A DNA stretch of 64,000 bases from Tepidicaulis sp002389665 (lineage in GTDB: Bacteria; Pseudomonadota; Alphaproteobacteria; Parvibaculales; Parvibaculaceae), in assembly GCF_965222285.1 (NCBI RefSeq), contig NZ_OZ244942.1, positions 124,001 through 188,000 of the forward strand, in the 5' to 3' direction. Made by a program: the position numbers and the translations under genes. The notes beneath the pieces are model-generated. The model did not search any database, had not been told where the DNA came from, and saw nothing but the letters and a program-made list of their open reading frames with translations. Positions 43,456 to 52,436 of this stretch are shown in pieces (position 1 is the stretch's first letter; every line of letters begins with the position of its first letter).

Positions 43456-45780
43456 ATGAATCAAGCGGCAAACGAGGCGCTAAAACTTAAGGCTATTTAC
43501 CTAGGCCCTGTTGCGAACGTGGATGCAACTCTTAGCAAATATGCACAGAACTTAATATATGCCAGAAATGGAACTGGAAAATCTTTCCTCACGAGAGCCC
43601 TTCGCTATCTTGACCTCCATACTCAAGGACTAGACATAACCAACGCGGCTTTCGATCTGGTTTCAGAAGAATCCGCTGATAGCCGGGGGAGTTTTAGTCT
43701 AGCTCGTGGCGCTACCAGCTTAGGAAGCCTTTCCCTGAACTGCGGAAGCAATCAAGTATCCGCGAACTCGCATGATCGAATTTTTCACGTTTTTTCAGAT
43801 GATTTTGTTCACTCAGAACTGCGGCAACAAGATTTTGATCCCGATGGAAAAATTGAAAGCCAAATTCAGCTAGATCAATCCAATATCGACACCAAGGGAC
43901 TAGAACTAAAGCGGGATTCTGCAAAAGATCATGCCACTACCAAAAGGGACAAGCTGAAAGGCGTGCTCGAGTCCGCCAAAACAGATGAGCTGGTCGGTAA
44001 GGCCTCGGTCAGAAGGCAGCTATCCGAATATGCGGCGCTGACAATCGATCAGGTTTTGGTCAAGACACACCAGCCCGATCTCCCCGATCGATCACTCAAG
44101 GACATCGTGGGCGATTTAGATTCACTGAAATCCATTCCCGCCGAGCCAATCTACCCACACGCCGTGACGACCATGTCGCTACCGAGTGATCGGTTGGAAG
44201 AGATAAGGTCGTTGATTGGCAAGATCACATCGCCTTCAACAGTATCCGCCGAGATTAAGGATATGCTAGGCGCGAACCCAGAGTTCTTCGAGACAGGGCT
44301 GCATCTTCTCAAGGAGCCTGAAACAGACGATTGTCCTTTCTGCCTTCAGTCCATTGCCCATCCCCCAGCAAAAGATAGGATTGAGCTATATCTCGCGTAT
44401 TTCGCAGATGCTGAAGGCAAACATAAGAAGGAATTGCGCTCAGCATGGTCAGACGTGAAAGGCCTCCGCGCGACTGCTAAAGAGAAAATTGCTGCTATCG
44501 CTGCAGAAATATTGAAGTACGAAGCACTTCGTAAGCTGGTGCCGTCACAGAAGGATGTCGTTTTGCCGGAGTTTTCTGGGGTTGCGGCACAGCTCGATGC
44601 AGCCTTGGGTGAGCTGCTGACGGCCGTGGAGGAAAAAGGCACGTCGCCGAGTATGGATGTCGCGGCACCTCAGTCCAACATCACCGCCCTTATCATCGAA
44701 TTGAACGCGCATGTCGAAAACCTAAATGAGAGGTTCGACGAGATCACAAAGGCGGTCAGTCAGTCAGACAATGAGCGGAAGCGTTTGCAGCGAGAGGCAT
44801 GCACCGCATTTGAGCGAGAATTCGTGCACTCTCATTGGTCGGATATCGACGCTATACATTCGCACAATCGTGACGTTACAGAGGCGCAAATAGAGATTGA
44901 CACACTCAAGAAGTCACAGCTCTCCGCGAGTGTAAAGGAGCGTGTGGCAGAAACCTTCGAGGCATTGATCGCTAGTTTCTTCGGAAAAAAATACAGCTTT
45001 GATCGTACTGAATTTGTCCTTAAGCGTAATGATAAGAAAATGGCACGCGGTGTAAGTCGCACTTTGAGCGACGGAGAAAAGACAGCGATTGCCTTTTGCT
45101 ATTTTATTGCCTGCGCACATAAGAAAGTTAAGTCATCATCTGATTACTCAAGACTTTTCTTGGTATTCGATGACCCTATCACGTCAATGTCTTATGATTT
45201 TGTATTTACGATAGCGCAAACTCTAAAAAACATGAGCATATCGAATTCAGGGGAAATATCTATAAATCCGGCCGATATAAAAAAGGCCAGAAGGCCTGAT
45301 CTTCTCATCTTCACTCATAGCAGCTATTTTTATAATATCTGCGTAACAAACAATGTGGTCAAGGATGGAGCCGCGTTTTTCCTGCACAGCGCTGGACAGC
45401 AGCATAAACTCTCAAGACGCAATCAATTCGTGGCGCCATTTGAGCAGCACCTCAAAGAAATCGTTGACGTGCACAATGGGCAAGATCCGAGTCATACTAC
45501 CGGCAATGCCGTTCGCTGCATCCTTGAAGCAATTGGGCGTTTCTGTCATCCCGACAAGCCATCCTTAACTGAGTTCATTACCTATCTGGCTGGAGATGGC
45601 GGTTTTGAGGTTAAGAGCGTACTTATCAACAATCTGTCTCATGGAACTTACTACGACGAGGTTCCAAGTCCTGACGAATTGAAAGAAGCTTGTGCGGAGA
45701 CCATCCAGATCGTCGACAAGTTTGCTAAAGGCCAACTTGAGGTCGTGCGGTTGCTGGCAAGCGCCCCGGCGCGCAACTAG
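43456..45780 (+). CDS. AAA_13 ATPase, possible RloC/PrrC-like anticodon nuclease
   Basis: 774 residues from ATG 43456, behind GGGGGGAG. Walker A ARNGTGKS is at residues 36-43, a zinc-hook-like CPFC at 293-296 within coiled coil, ABC signature LSDGEK at 537-542 and Walker B FLVFDD at about 568-573. This is the AAA_13 family, which includes PrrC and RloC. The C-terminal region holds R687-x3-E691 and a later H729 in NNLSHG, spaced much like the Arg-Glu-His nuclease triad of PrrC (R-x3-E, His about 30 further). RloC also has a zinc hook. Nuclease activity is inferred. The gene is AT-rich (32% GC by hand count at 45181-45240), unlike its neighbours, suggesting separate acquisition. Confidence 0.75.
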   Translation: MNQAANEALKLKAIYLGPVANVDATLSKYAQNLIYARNGTGKSFLTRALRYLDLHTQGLDITNAAFDLVSEESADSRGSFSLARGATSLGSLSLNCGSNQVSANSHDRIFHVFSDDFVHSELRQQDFDPDGKIESQIQLDQSNIDTKGLELKRDSAKDHATTKRDKLKGVLESAKTDELVGKASVRRQLSEYAALTIDQVLVKTHQPDLPDRSLKDIVGDLDSLKSIPAEPIYPHAVTTMSLPSDRLEEIRSLIGKITSPSTVSAEIKDMLGANPEFFETGLHLLKEPETDDCPFCLQSIAHPPAKDRIELYLAYFADAEGKHKKELRSAWSDVKGLRATAKEKIAAIAAEILKYEALRKLVPSQKDVVLPEFSGVAAQLDAALGELLTAVEEKGTSPSMDVAAPQSNITALIIELNAHVENLNERFDEITKAVSQSDNERKRLQREACTAFEREFVHSHWSDIDAIHSHNRDVTEAQIEIDTLKKSQLSASVKERVAETFEALIASFFGKKYSFDRTEFVLKRNDKKMARGVSRTLSDGEKTAIAFCYFIACAHKKVKSSSDYSRLFLVFDDPITSMSYDFVFTIAQTLKNMSISNSGEISINPADIKKARRPDLLIFTHSSYFYNICVTNNVVKDGAAFFLHSAGQQHKLSRRNQFVAPFEQHLKEIVDVHNGQDPSHTTGNAVRCILEAIGRFCHPDKPSLTEFITYLAGDGGFEVKSVLINNLSHGTYYDEVPSPDELKEACAETIQIVDKFAKGQLEVVRLLASAPARN

Positions 45781-46015
45781 CGTGACCCATTTCCACGTCC
45801 GCAGCTCATTACCTCGATAGTGGCTTAGCGGGAGTGAAATTCTCGCAAAGCATACGCCACCTTGCAAATCTGCGGAGGGCAAAACTGACCGGGAGAAATT
45901 GGATATTTTTCAACGCCTGGCGGCACCATCTTGCCGCGCTTTTGCGCTTGCTATTTCCGCTTACGTAAATGCGTAAATTTGCGGGTGGCCGATGACCTGA
46001 GAAAGTCATTTCAAA

Positions 46016-46092
46016 TGGCGCACCCGACACGATTCGAACGTGTGGCCTCCACCTTCGGAGGGTGGCGCTCTATCCAGCTGAGCTACGGGTGC
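46016..46092 (-). tRNA. tRNA-Arg (anticodon CCG)
   Basis: Read on the minus strand it folds as a full cloverleaf. The acceptor GCACCCG pairs with CGGGTGC, the D stem is GCTC/GAGC, the anticodon stem is CCACC/GGTGG around loop CTCCGAA (anticodon CCG, reading CGG), the T stem is ACACG/CGTGT with loop TTCGAAT, then G and encoded CCA. All stems pair. It lies at the chromosome-side edge of the mobile island, a usual integration target. Confidence 0.93.
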
Positions 46093-46309
46093 ATCGTTGT
46101 TTTGATAGTGTGCGAGATCAACCAAGGTCAATCCCAAAACCAGATACTCGAATCGACGTCATTGGTGCGGCTCTGAGGGCCGCCAACTTCCGTCGTTCGT
46201 ACTCTACAACCTCCTTAAGTTTGCTTCCGTGGTGCTTCCGCGACCAAGATAGCGATATTAACATTTACACCGACTTCCGCCAAGCCTTTGGTTTCTATCG
46301 ATATTCTCT

Positions 46310-46383
<74 letters not shown>

Positions 46384-46640
46384 CGCGTCCCGCCAGGGCG
46401 GGAGGGGGTCCGGCAGGCGCGGGGCACCTTGTGGACGCGGCGCACCATAACCGAAGGGCGCGGGGCTGGCAATCGGGGATGAGTTGCCGGCGGCGCGCCG
46501 TTTCTGGACGAATCACCTTCCCCGTTCCGGCGGGCGGGCCTCCCGAAACCCGCAGAAAAGAGGGCTTCGATCAATTCCTTGCCAAGGGGGATTAACGGAC
46601 GGGCCTTGGGGCGTTATACCTATGTCCCGAGGGAGTTCTG
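46384..46640. other. Intergenic region at start of chromosomal backbone
   Basis: 257 bp, GC-rich, between the tRNA scar and the PAS gene. It would hold the leftward promoter of the original tRNA gene and the rightward promoter of the PAS gene. I see no gene or clear repeat in it apart from a small GC-rich hairpin (CCCGCC...GGCGGG) near 46386-46400. Confidence 0.4.
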
Positions 46641-47189
46641 ATGGTTCAGGCGTTGCAGCTCAAACCGCTCGAATTGTATGTCGATCCGGTGGCCAAGCCG
46701 GTCGATGCACGCCTTGGCGCGCTCATGTCTTATTGGCGCGGCAAGCGTCAGGGCACGGCTGCCCTGCCCACGAGAGGCGACATCCGCCCCGGCGAGCTCA
46801 TTTCCCATCTGCCCTCGCTCATCATGCTCGATGTGGAAGAGACGGCGGAAAAGACGCCGGATTTTTCCGTGCGCCTTTCCGGCACCGCGCTCGATGATCT
46901 CTTCGGCGGCAATTATATGGGCCGCAGACTTGAAGAGATTTTGCCTGCGAAGCGCGCCTGGCTTGCCCGCGCCGCGCTCGGCCTCGTGGTGGAACATCGC
47001 CGCCCCATGCGCTTTTTCGGGCGGCTGGAGTTTCCCTCCGAGCCCGGCAGCAAGATCATGATTGAGGCGCTTGCCCTGCCGCTCAGCCGACCGGACGGGC
47101 AGGTGCATATGATCCTCGGCGAGATCGTGCAATTGCGCGCCGCCGCCATTGCCTCTTTCCCCGAGCTTTGCCGTCCCGCGGCCGACTGA
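46641..47189 (+). CDS. PAS-domain (PAS_5) protein
   Basis: 182 residues. ARLGALMSYWRGKRQGTAALPTRGDIRPGELISHLPSLIMLDVEE and FSVRLSGTALDDLFGGNYMGRRLEEILP are the hallmarks of the PAS_5 family of alphaproteobacteria. It has no output domain. These proteins are widespread but uncharacterised; a sensory or regulatory role is guessed from the fold. GAGGGAG lies just upstream of the start. Confidence 0.85.
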   Translation: MVQALQLKPLELYVDPVAKPVDARLGALMSYWRGKRQGTAALPTRGDIRPGELISHLPSLIMLDVEETAEKTPDFSVRLSGTALDDLFGGNYMGRRLEEILPAKRAWLARAALGLVVEHRRPMRFFGRLEFPSEPGSKIMIEALALPLSRPDGQVHMILGEIVQLRAAAIASFPELCRPAAD

Positions 47190-47204
47190 GCCTGCGCGTT
47201 CTGC

Positions 47205-48287
47205 TTAGAACCCGTCCCGTTTGATCTCAACGCCTTCCTTGACGAGCATTTCATGCAGCCGCTCAAAGTCGGGCGCGGTTTCAGGAAAGCAGATGCCCGC
47301 CGGCAGCGCCTCTTTGCCGCCAAGGCCGAGCACCCGTTCAAGCTGCAGCAAAACCCCGAGCGCGGTCAGATGTACCTGGCCTTGAGGATCGAGCAGGCCG
47401 AGGCGCCGTTTCGCCGGCTTGCCGTCCTTGCCGGTCCCTTCCGCCTCGATCACCACTTCATGGCGCGCGCCGGGGCCGGGATTGTGCACGAGGCTGCGGC
47501 GTGTTTCGCGCGGGATCAGCTTCCAGATGCGCGAGCGCAGCAAAAACATCGACAGGAAATTGTTGATGGGACTGTCGACGGTAAGGCGCACGGTGGCGGA
47601 GGCCGCGCCGCTTGCCAGCGGCAGCGTCAGCACATCGGGCATGTTGACCCGGTAGGCCTTGGCCTTTTTGCCGCTTGGAAAGCGCAGCTTGCGGGGGTCG
47701 GTCATGGGCAGCACTTCCTGCCAGGCCTGCCCGAGGCGCTGAATGAAGGGCGCATCGATCCCGTCAACGGCGGTGGCCGAATCCGGCCCGCCCCGGTCCT
47801 TGCCGTAAAAGAGGATCGACATGTCGAGACGGGTGACGGCGTCCATATCCGCCGTAGCTTCCCGCGCCAGCATGGCCGGAATACCCGCCATCCAGTTACT
47901 GGAAAAGAGCACGGGCTTTTTGGGCGCGCGCTGCGCGGTGAAAATCATGGCGCGCATGAGCTCATCCCCTGCCCGCGCGATTTCTATAAGGCCTGCGCCA
48001 TTTGAAATCGCGTAATCGAGCAGCCGGTTGGAGCTGTCATGAACGGCGGCGATGACGGCGCCGGGCGCTTCGTGTTCCGCAAGAAGCGGCTGCTTGCCCG
48101 ACAGGTCGAGCGCCACGGCTTCCGCATTGCCAAGCTCTTCGGCAAGGGCGCGGCCTTTTTCCGGGTGCCGCCCGCCGAGCAGGATGCGGATACCCGGGTG
48201 ATAGGCGCGGACCAGCCGCGCAATGTCGCTGCCCACCACGCCGTAGCCGCCGGCAATCAGGACTGAAGGTGAAAGATTTTCCGGCAT
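47205..48287 (-). CDS. Saccharopine dehydrogenase-like NAD(P)-binding oxidoreductase
   Basis: 360 residues. The Rossmann nucleotide motif VLIAGGYGVVGSDIARLV is at about residues 9-26. The following FSSNWMAGIPAMLAR and PSGKKAKAYRVNMPDV segments are typical of the saccharopine-dehydrogenase-like family of unknown substrate. It diverges from a TetR gene with two palindromic operators between them, so the regulator very likely controls it. Confidence 0.75.
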   Translation of the reverse strand: MPENLSPSVLIAGGYGVVGSDIARLVRAYHPGIRILLGGRHPEKGRALAEELGNAEAVALDLSGKQPLLAEHEAPGAVIAAVHDSSNRLLDYAISNGAGLIEIARAGDELMRAMIFTAQRAPKKPVLFSSNWMAGIPAMLAREATADMDAVTRLDMSILFYGKDRGGPDSATAVDGIDAPFIQRLGQAWQEVLPMTDPRKLRFPSGKKAKAYRVNMPDVLTLPLASGAASATVRLTVDSPINNFLSMFLLRSRIWKLIPRETRRSLVHNPGPGARHEVVIEAEGTGKDGKPAKRRLGLLDPQGQVHLTALGVLLQLERVLGLGGKEALPAGICFPETAPDFERLHEMLVKEGVEIKRDGF

Positions 48288-48319
48288 GAGGCTCCTCCCT
48301 CGGAAAAAATGCTGTAAGG

Positions 48320-48361
48320 TGGTCAGTGACCAGTCTTGGTATAATATTGGTCATTGACCAA
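48320..48361. promoter_or_regulatory. Two TetR operators around a TATAAT box
   Basis: TGGTCA-G-TGACCA (48320-48332) and TTGGTCA-T-TGACCAA (48347-48361) are perfect palindromes whose centres are 28 bp apart. A TATAAT lies between them at 48340-48345 on the plus strand. The GGTCANTGACC core shared by both marks one repressor, most simply the adjacent TetR protein, acting on its own and the divergent gene. Confidence 0.7.
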
Positions 48362-48426
48362 TAAATTACAAGGGCGGGTTTCATGCGCGCGGGCCGCAAG
48401 GCCTGCGTGCAGGCAAAGAGGTGAAG

Positions 48427-49062
48427 ATGGCGGAACGAAAAAGCGTGGAAAGTCCTGCCCCGCGCGTAAGGCAAGGGATCACGCGCCAGCAAAAACGGGC
48501 GGAAACCGAAGCGCGCATTCTCGATGCCGCTCATCTGCTCCTGAAGGAAGACCGGCTGGCGGCGTTCTCATTGCGCGGCCTTGCCGCCCGGCTCGATATG
48601 CGCCTCAGCCATTTGCAGCACTATTACCCGCATGCCTCGGACCTTCTGGCGCGGCTTTTCGAGCGCTTTATTGAGCATGATTCCGGCGTCTTTCTGCAGC
48701 ATTTCGAGGAAGCCTCCGGCCCGCCGGAGCAGAAACTGCAAAAGGCGCTCGCCCGGCTTCTGGAAGATGAGGCCTATCTTGATAGCTGCGACCTCTTCAT
48801 GTCGGAAATGGCAGCTTTAGCGCGCGAGGATGAACGGATCGCCCGTTCGCTGGAGCGCTACTATGCCCAGTACCGCAAAGGCGCAGCGGATCTGCTTGCC
48901 CGGCTCAATGCCGATCTGCCGCCGAAAAAACGGTCTGAGCGGGCTGCCCTTGTCGTCTCGCTGATCGAAGGGGCTCTCCATTTGCGCCATCCCCTGGCCC
49001 AGGGCGGCGGGCTCAATGCCAAAGCGCTGGCCGGGGCCATTTGCGCGCTCGCCCGCATGTAA
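48427..49062 (+). CDS. TetR-family regulator
   Basis: 211 residues from ATG 48427 (AGAGG upstream; a GTG at 48421 is the other option). The HTH is at about residues 25-70 (ARILDAAHLLLKEDRLAAFSLRGLAARLDMRLSHLQHYYPHASDLLARLF). The C-terminal domain is helical. It is divergent from the saccharopine-dehydrogenase-like gene and presumably binds the two operators between them. Ligand unknown. Confidence 0.85.
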   Translation: MAERKSVESPAPRVRQGITRQQKRAETEARILDAAHLLLKEDRLAAFSLRGLAARLDMRLSHLQHYYPHASDLLARLFERFIEHDSGVFLQHFEEASGPPEQKLQKALARLLEDEAYLDSCDLFMSEMAALAREDERIARSLERYYAQYRKGAADLLARLNADLPPKKRSERAALVVSLIEGALHLRHPLAQGGGLNAKALAGAICALARM

Positions 49063-49128
49063 GCCTTTCTAAGGTCCTTGTTGTCGCTGCGTCTTTTCCG
49101 CCTCGAAAATTTTCTCCAGATTCATATT

Positions 49129-49147
49129 GATAGGCATTCTCATTTTC
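49129..49147. promoter_or_regulatory. Fur-box-like site upstream of the siderophore receptor
   Basis: The 19 bases from 49129 match the E. coli-type Fur consensus at 13 positions by hand, and are flanked by ATTGA (49126-49130) and TCAAT (49146-49150) as inverted ends. It lies 45 bp before the receptor start. Alphaproteobacteria may use Irr or RirA instead, so the exact regulator is open. Confidence 0.45.
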
Positions 49148-49191
49148 AATAAGGTCCGGCAACTTTAACGGGCTGATTTGAGGGGATGCAA

Positions 49192-51279
49192 ATGCTCGAA
49201 TTCACGAATAAATCCAGGGCGGCGCATGTCGCCAGCCGCGCCGGTCTGTGGGCCGCGCCCGCCGCGCTTGCTTTGACGCTTGCTGCGCTGCCGGCTTTTG
49301 CGGGGCAAGAAAATGCCGGCGAGATCGTCGTCACCGCCACCCGCGCGGCAACGCCGGTTTCCGAGCTCACCCGCTCCGTCACGGTGGTGGATGAGGAAAC
49401 GGTCGAGCGGGAAGCAAAGATCAACCGCAATCTCGGCGATATTCTCTCCAATACGACGCCGGGCTTTGCCACCTCTTCCGAGGCATTGTCCAATTTCGGC
49501 CAGACCCTGCGCGGGCGCGATTTCCTGACCCTGATCGACGGGGTGCCGCAATCGACGCCGCTGCGCGGCGGCAGCCGGGACCTCAACACGATCGACCCGG
49601 ATGCCATCGAGCGCATTGAAATCGTGCGCGGCGGCACCGCCGCTTACGGCTTCGGCGCGACGGGCGGCCTTGTGAACATCATCACGAAACGGCCCGAAGA
49701 CGGCGCGCTGAAAGCGAAGTCGGAAGTCGGCATCCGCTTTTCGACCGACCATCCGAGCGATTCCATGCAGTATCAGACGACGCATTCGCTCTCGGGCCGT
49801 GAAGGCGAGATCGATTTCCTGGCCGCCGGTACCTTCGTCAGCCGCAACAGCATCTTCGATGGGGACGGCGACCGCATTCCCCCGGATTCGCTTGGTGTGC
49901 AGGGCGGCTATGCCGATACCGACGAATGGAACTTCCTCGGCAAGCTCGGTTTCGAGCCCGATGCCAATCAGCGCTTCGAGCTCTCCGCGAATTATTTCGA
50001 GTTCCTGCAGGATACCGAATACACATTCGGCCTCGGCAACCCGGCCGCCGGCATCAAGACGCCCGCCGTCAAAGGCAGCCCGAATGTGGAAGAGCCGGGC
50101 ACCGAAAATCTGATGATCAACGGCGAATATACCCATAGCGCCGTGCTCGGCTCCGAGCTTGCCGCGCAGGTCTATTACGGTGACATCACTTCCCGCTTCG
50201 GTAAGTTCCCGGGCTTTGCGCAGACCGAAGTGCAGTCGGAAAAATGGGGCGGGCGGCTGACCATGCAAACGCCGTTCGAGGTTGCCGGTACCGGTATGAA
50301 GCTGCTCTGGGGCGCCGACTATCTGCGCGATGAAACCGTGCAGGCGGGCATTGACGGGCCGACCATCGTGCCCGTCATGGAACAGAACGCCATTGCCGGG
50401 TTCGCCGAGCTTGAAATTCCGGTCGGCGAATGGGGCCTCGTACGCGGCGGTGTGCGCTATGAAGACATCACTGTCGATATCGAGAGCGTGACGAACCGGC
50501 CGGGCCGTTTCGTGCAGGGCGGGGAAATCTCGCTGCAGGAAGCGCTCTTCAATCTCAACGGTGTCGTCTATCTCTCCGAGCGCTCGGAGCTTTATGGCGG
50601 CTTCTCGCAGGGCTTCTCCGTTGCCGATCTCGGCCGTGTCATCCGCGACAGTACGACGATCAACAATGCAAGCGAGGTTGCCTCCGAAGCTCAGCTCGTC
50701 GACAACTACGAGCTTGGCCTGCGCACCGCCAACGATTGGGCGGACGGGTCGGTCGCCGTTTTCTTTTCCGAATCGGAAAAAGGCACGACCTATTCCACGA
50801 CCAATTTGAACCTCGTCAAAGCGCCGGAAGAAATCTGGGGCATCGAGGCCGCGCTCAACGTGACGCCCGCCCCGCGCTGGAAGCTCGGCGGCACCGCCAC
50901 CTGGATGGACGGCCATGTCGATCTCGACAGCAACGGGTCTTACGAAGAAGATCTCGACAATACCCGCATTCCGCCGCTGAAACTGACGGCCTATGTGGAT
51001 TACGAGGTAACCGAATGGTGGGATGCCCGTCTGCAGGCACTCTATTCCGGTCACCGCGAACCGTTCACCACGGGCGCTTACCGGGGCGACAGCGATGTTT
51101 ATACGCTGGTCGACTTCTATAGCTCTTTCGATGTCGGCCCCGGCCGCCTCGAGCTCGGCGTGGATAACCTTTTCAACGAGGATTATTTCCCCGTGGTCAA
51201 TTCCGCCTTCAATGTCGCCTATGCCTACAATAAAGGCCCCGGGCGCATGGCGAGCCTGACCTACTCGATCGAATGGTAA
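49192..51279 (+). CDS. TonB-dependent siderophore/iron receptor
   Basis: 695 residues from ATG 49192, spaced 6 bases from GAGGGG (ATG 49186 is too close). A signal peptide ends near ALPAFA. The TonB box EIVVTATR follows, then the plug domain (ERIEIVRGGTAAYGFGATGGLVNIITKRP) and a 22-strand barrel ending in the usual aromatic residue (YSIEW). It imports a ferric chelate across the outer membrane. The PepSY protein downstream and the Fur-like box support an iron role. Ligand not predictable. Confidence 0.9.
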   Translation: MLEFTNKSRAAHVASRAGLWAAPAALALTLAALPAFAGQENAGEIVVTATRAATPVSELTRSVTVVDEETVEREAKINRNLGDILSNTTPGFATSSEALSNFGQTLRGRDFLTLIDGVPQSTPLRGGSRDLNTIDPDAIERIEIVRGGTAAYGFGATGGLVNIITKRPEDGALKAKSEVGIRFSTDHPSDSMQYQTTHSLSGREGEIDFLAAGTFVSRNSIFDGDGDRIPPDSLGVQGGYADTDEWNFLGKLGFEPDANQRFELSANYFEFLQDTEYTFGLGNPAAGIKTPAVKGSPNVEEPGTENLMINGEYTHSAVLGSELAAQVYYGDITSRFGKFPGFAQTEVQSEKWGGRLTMQTPFEVAGTGMKLLWGADYLRDETVQAGIDGPTIVPVMEQNAIAGFAELEIPVGEWGLVRGGVRYEDITVDIESVTNRPGRFVQGGEISLQEALFNLNGVVYLSERSELYGGFSQGFSVADLGRVIRDSTTINNASEVASEAQLVDNYELGLRTANDWADGSVAVFFSESEKGTTYSTTNLNLVKAPEEIWGIEAALNVTPAPRWKLGGTATWMDGHVDLDSNGSYEEDLDNTRIPPLKLTAYVDYEVTEWWDARLQALYSGHREPFTTGAYRGDSDVYTLVDFYSSFDVGPGRLELGVDNLFNEDYFPVVNSAFNVAYAYNKGPGRMASLTYSIEW

Positions 51280-51304
51280 GTTCCTCGCAGGAGCTAACTT
51301 GACC

Positions 51305-51344
51305 GGGAGCCGGCCTTCTTTCAAAGAAGCGCCGGCTCCCTTTT
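51305..51344 (+). terminator. Hairpin after the TonB receptor
   Basis: GGGAGCCGGC (51305-51314) pairs perfectly with GCCGGCTCCC (51331-51340), and the loop itself contains CTTCTTT/AAAGAAG. TTTT follows. It is a strong rho-independent terminator between the receptor and the PepSY gene, 18 bp before the latter's GTG start, so it may attenuate rather than fully stop expression. Confidence 0.75.
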
Positions 51345-51362
51345 GTCTTTCGGAGAAAAGCC

Positions 51363-52436
51363 GTGCGCGCGTTTCTGGCAAAACTGCATCACTGGACCGG
51401 CATTACGGCGGGCCTCGTTCTTTTCGTTCTGGCGCTGAGCGGCAGCATTCTGGTTTTCGACGATGAGATCGACCGCGCGCTCAACCCGCATCTTTTCGCG
51501 GTGGAAGAAGGCGGGCCCGGCAGTCTCGATGCGGGTCTTGCGGCACTGAAAGAAACGCGGCCCGATTTCCCGCTCGCTTTTATCCGCTTGCCGAGAACGC
51601 CCGAACATCCGGTGGAATTCTGGTCGTCCGATGAGCCGCACCGCATTGCCTATGTCGATGCGGGCGCAGGCAAATTGCTCGGGACACGCGGTGAGAAAGA
51701 CGGCCTCGTCGGTTTTCTCAAAGATCTCCATATCCATCTTCTGATGGGCGAGAACGGGCATACGGCAAACGGCATTGTCGGTATCGTCGTGCTTTTTCTG
51801 CTCATCAGCGGCGCCGTGCTGGCCTGGCGCAAAGGACGCTTTGCCCGCATTCTCAAACCGCGTTTGCGCGGCGCGCCGCTTGCCGCGTCCGCTTTCGATC
51901 TTCACCGGTTCACGGGCACAGTCGGCTGGGCGCTTCTTTTCATCAGTGCTCTGACGGGTGTGATGCTGGTTTTTTACCGCGTCACCGCTTACGCGCTGCT
52001 TTTGACCCTAGGCGGCACGCCGCCTTCTCAGCCGCCTACCATCGAGCAGGTGGAAGGCGCGCCTCTGCTCGGCCTTGAAGAGATAAAGGAAATTGCCGCG
52101 CGGGAAATGCCCGGGGCGGTGCCCACCTGGATCAGACTGCCTGCGGATGAAAAATCCGCCGTCGTCGTGCGCTACCGCCATGAAGATGACCCGCACCCCA
52201 ACGGCACGACCTACGGCGCTTTTCACCCGCAAACGGGCACGCTCGTTTCCTCTTATGCCTGGGAAGGCAAGGGCACGGGCATGTGGCTTTCGGACCTGAA
52301 ATACCCCATCCATATCGGCGATTTCTGGGGACCGGCAGGGCCTGTCATCGTGCTGGCGACGGGCATCGTTCCCCTCATCCTTATGGGAAGCGGGACATAT
52401 CTCTTTTTCCGCCGCCGCGGCTTTTTCAAAAAATGA
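51363..52436 (+). CDS. PepSY-associated membrane protein (iron-uptake associated)
   Basis: 357 residues with a GTG start at 51363 and GGAGA upstream. It has four hydrophobic segments (about residues 12-32, 138-156, 185-208, 325-347) and the family histidines near LHHWTGI at the start and DLHRFTG in the middle. PepSY_TM proteins next to TonB receptors are thought to reduce ferric chelates in the periplasm. The placement behind a siderophore receptor fits. Activity is inferred. Confidence 0.85.
   Translation: MRAFLAKLHHWTGITAGLVLFVLALSGSILVFDDEIDRALNPHLFAVEEGGPGSLDAGLAALKETRPDFPLAFIRLPRTPEHPVEFWSSDEPHRIAYVDAGAGKLLGTRGEKDGLVGFLKDLHIHLLMGENGHTANGIVGIVVLFLLISGAVLAWRKGRFARILKPRLRGAPLAASAFDLHRFTGTVGWALLFISALTGVMLVFYRVTAYALLLTLGGTPPSQPPTIEQVEGAPLLGLEEIKEIAAREMPGAVPTWIRLPADEKSAVVVRYRHEDDPHPNGTTYGAFHPQTGTLVSSYAWEGKGTGMWLSDLKYPIHIGDFWGPAGPVIVLATGIVPLILMGSGTYLFFRRRGFFKK

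Noticed and set aside
46118..46264. 48-codon minus-strand frame between the tRNA and its degenerate copy (KHHGSKLKEVVEYERRKLAAL)
   Set aside because: I considered an integrase C-terminal remnant, but it is short and shows no catalytic R-H-R-Y residues.
49165..51381. Long minus-strand open frame (738 codons) opposite the TonB receptor
   Set aside because: It is an antisense shadow. The plus strand encodes an unmistakable receptor, and high GC keeps the opposite frame open.
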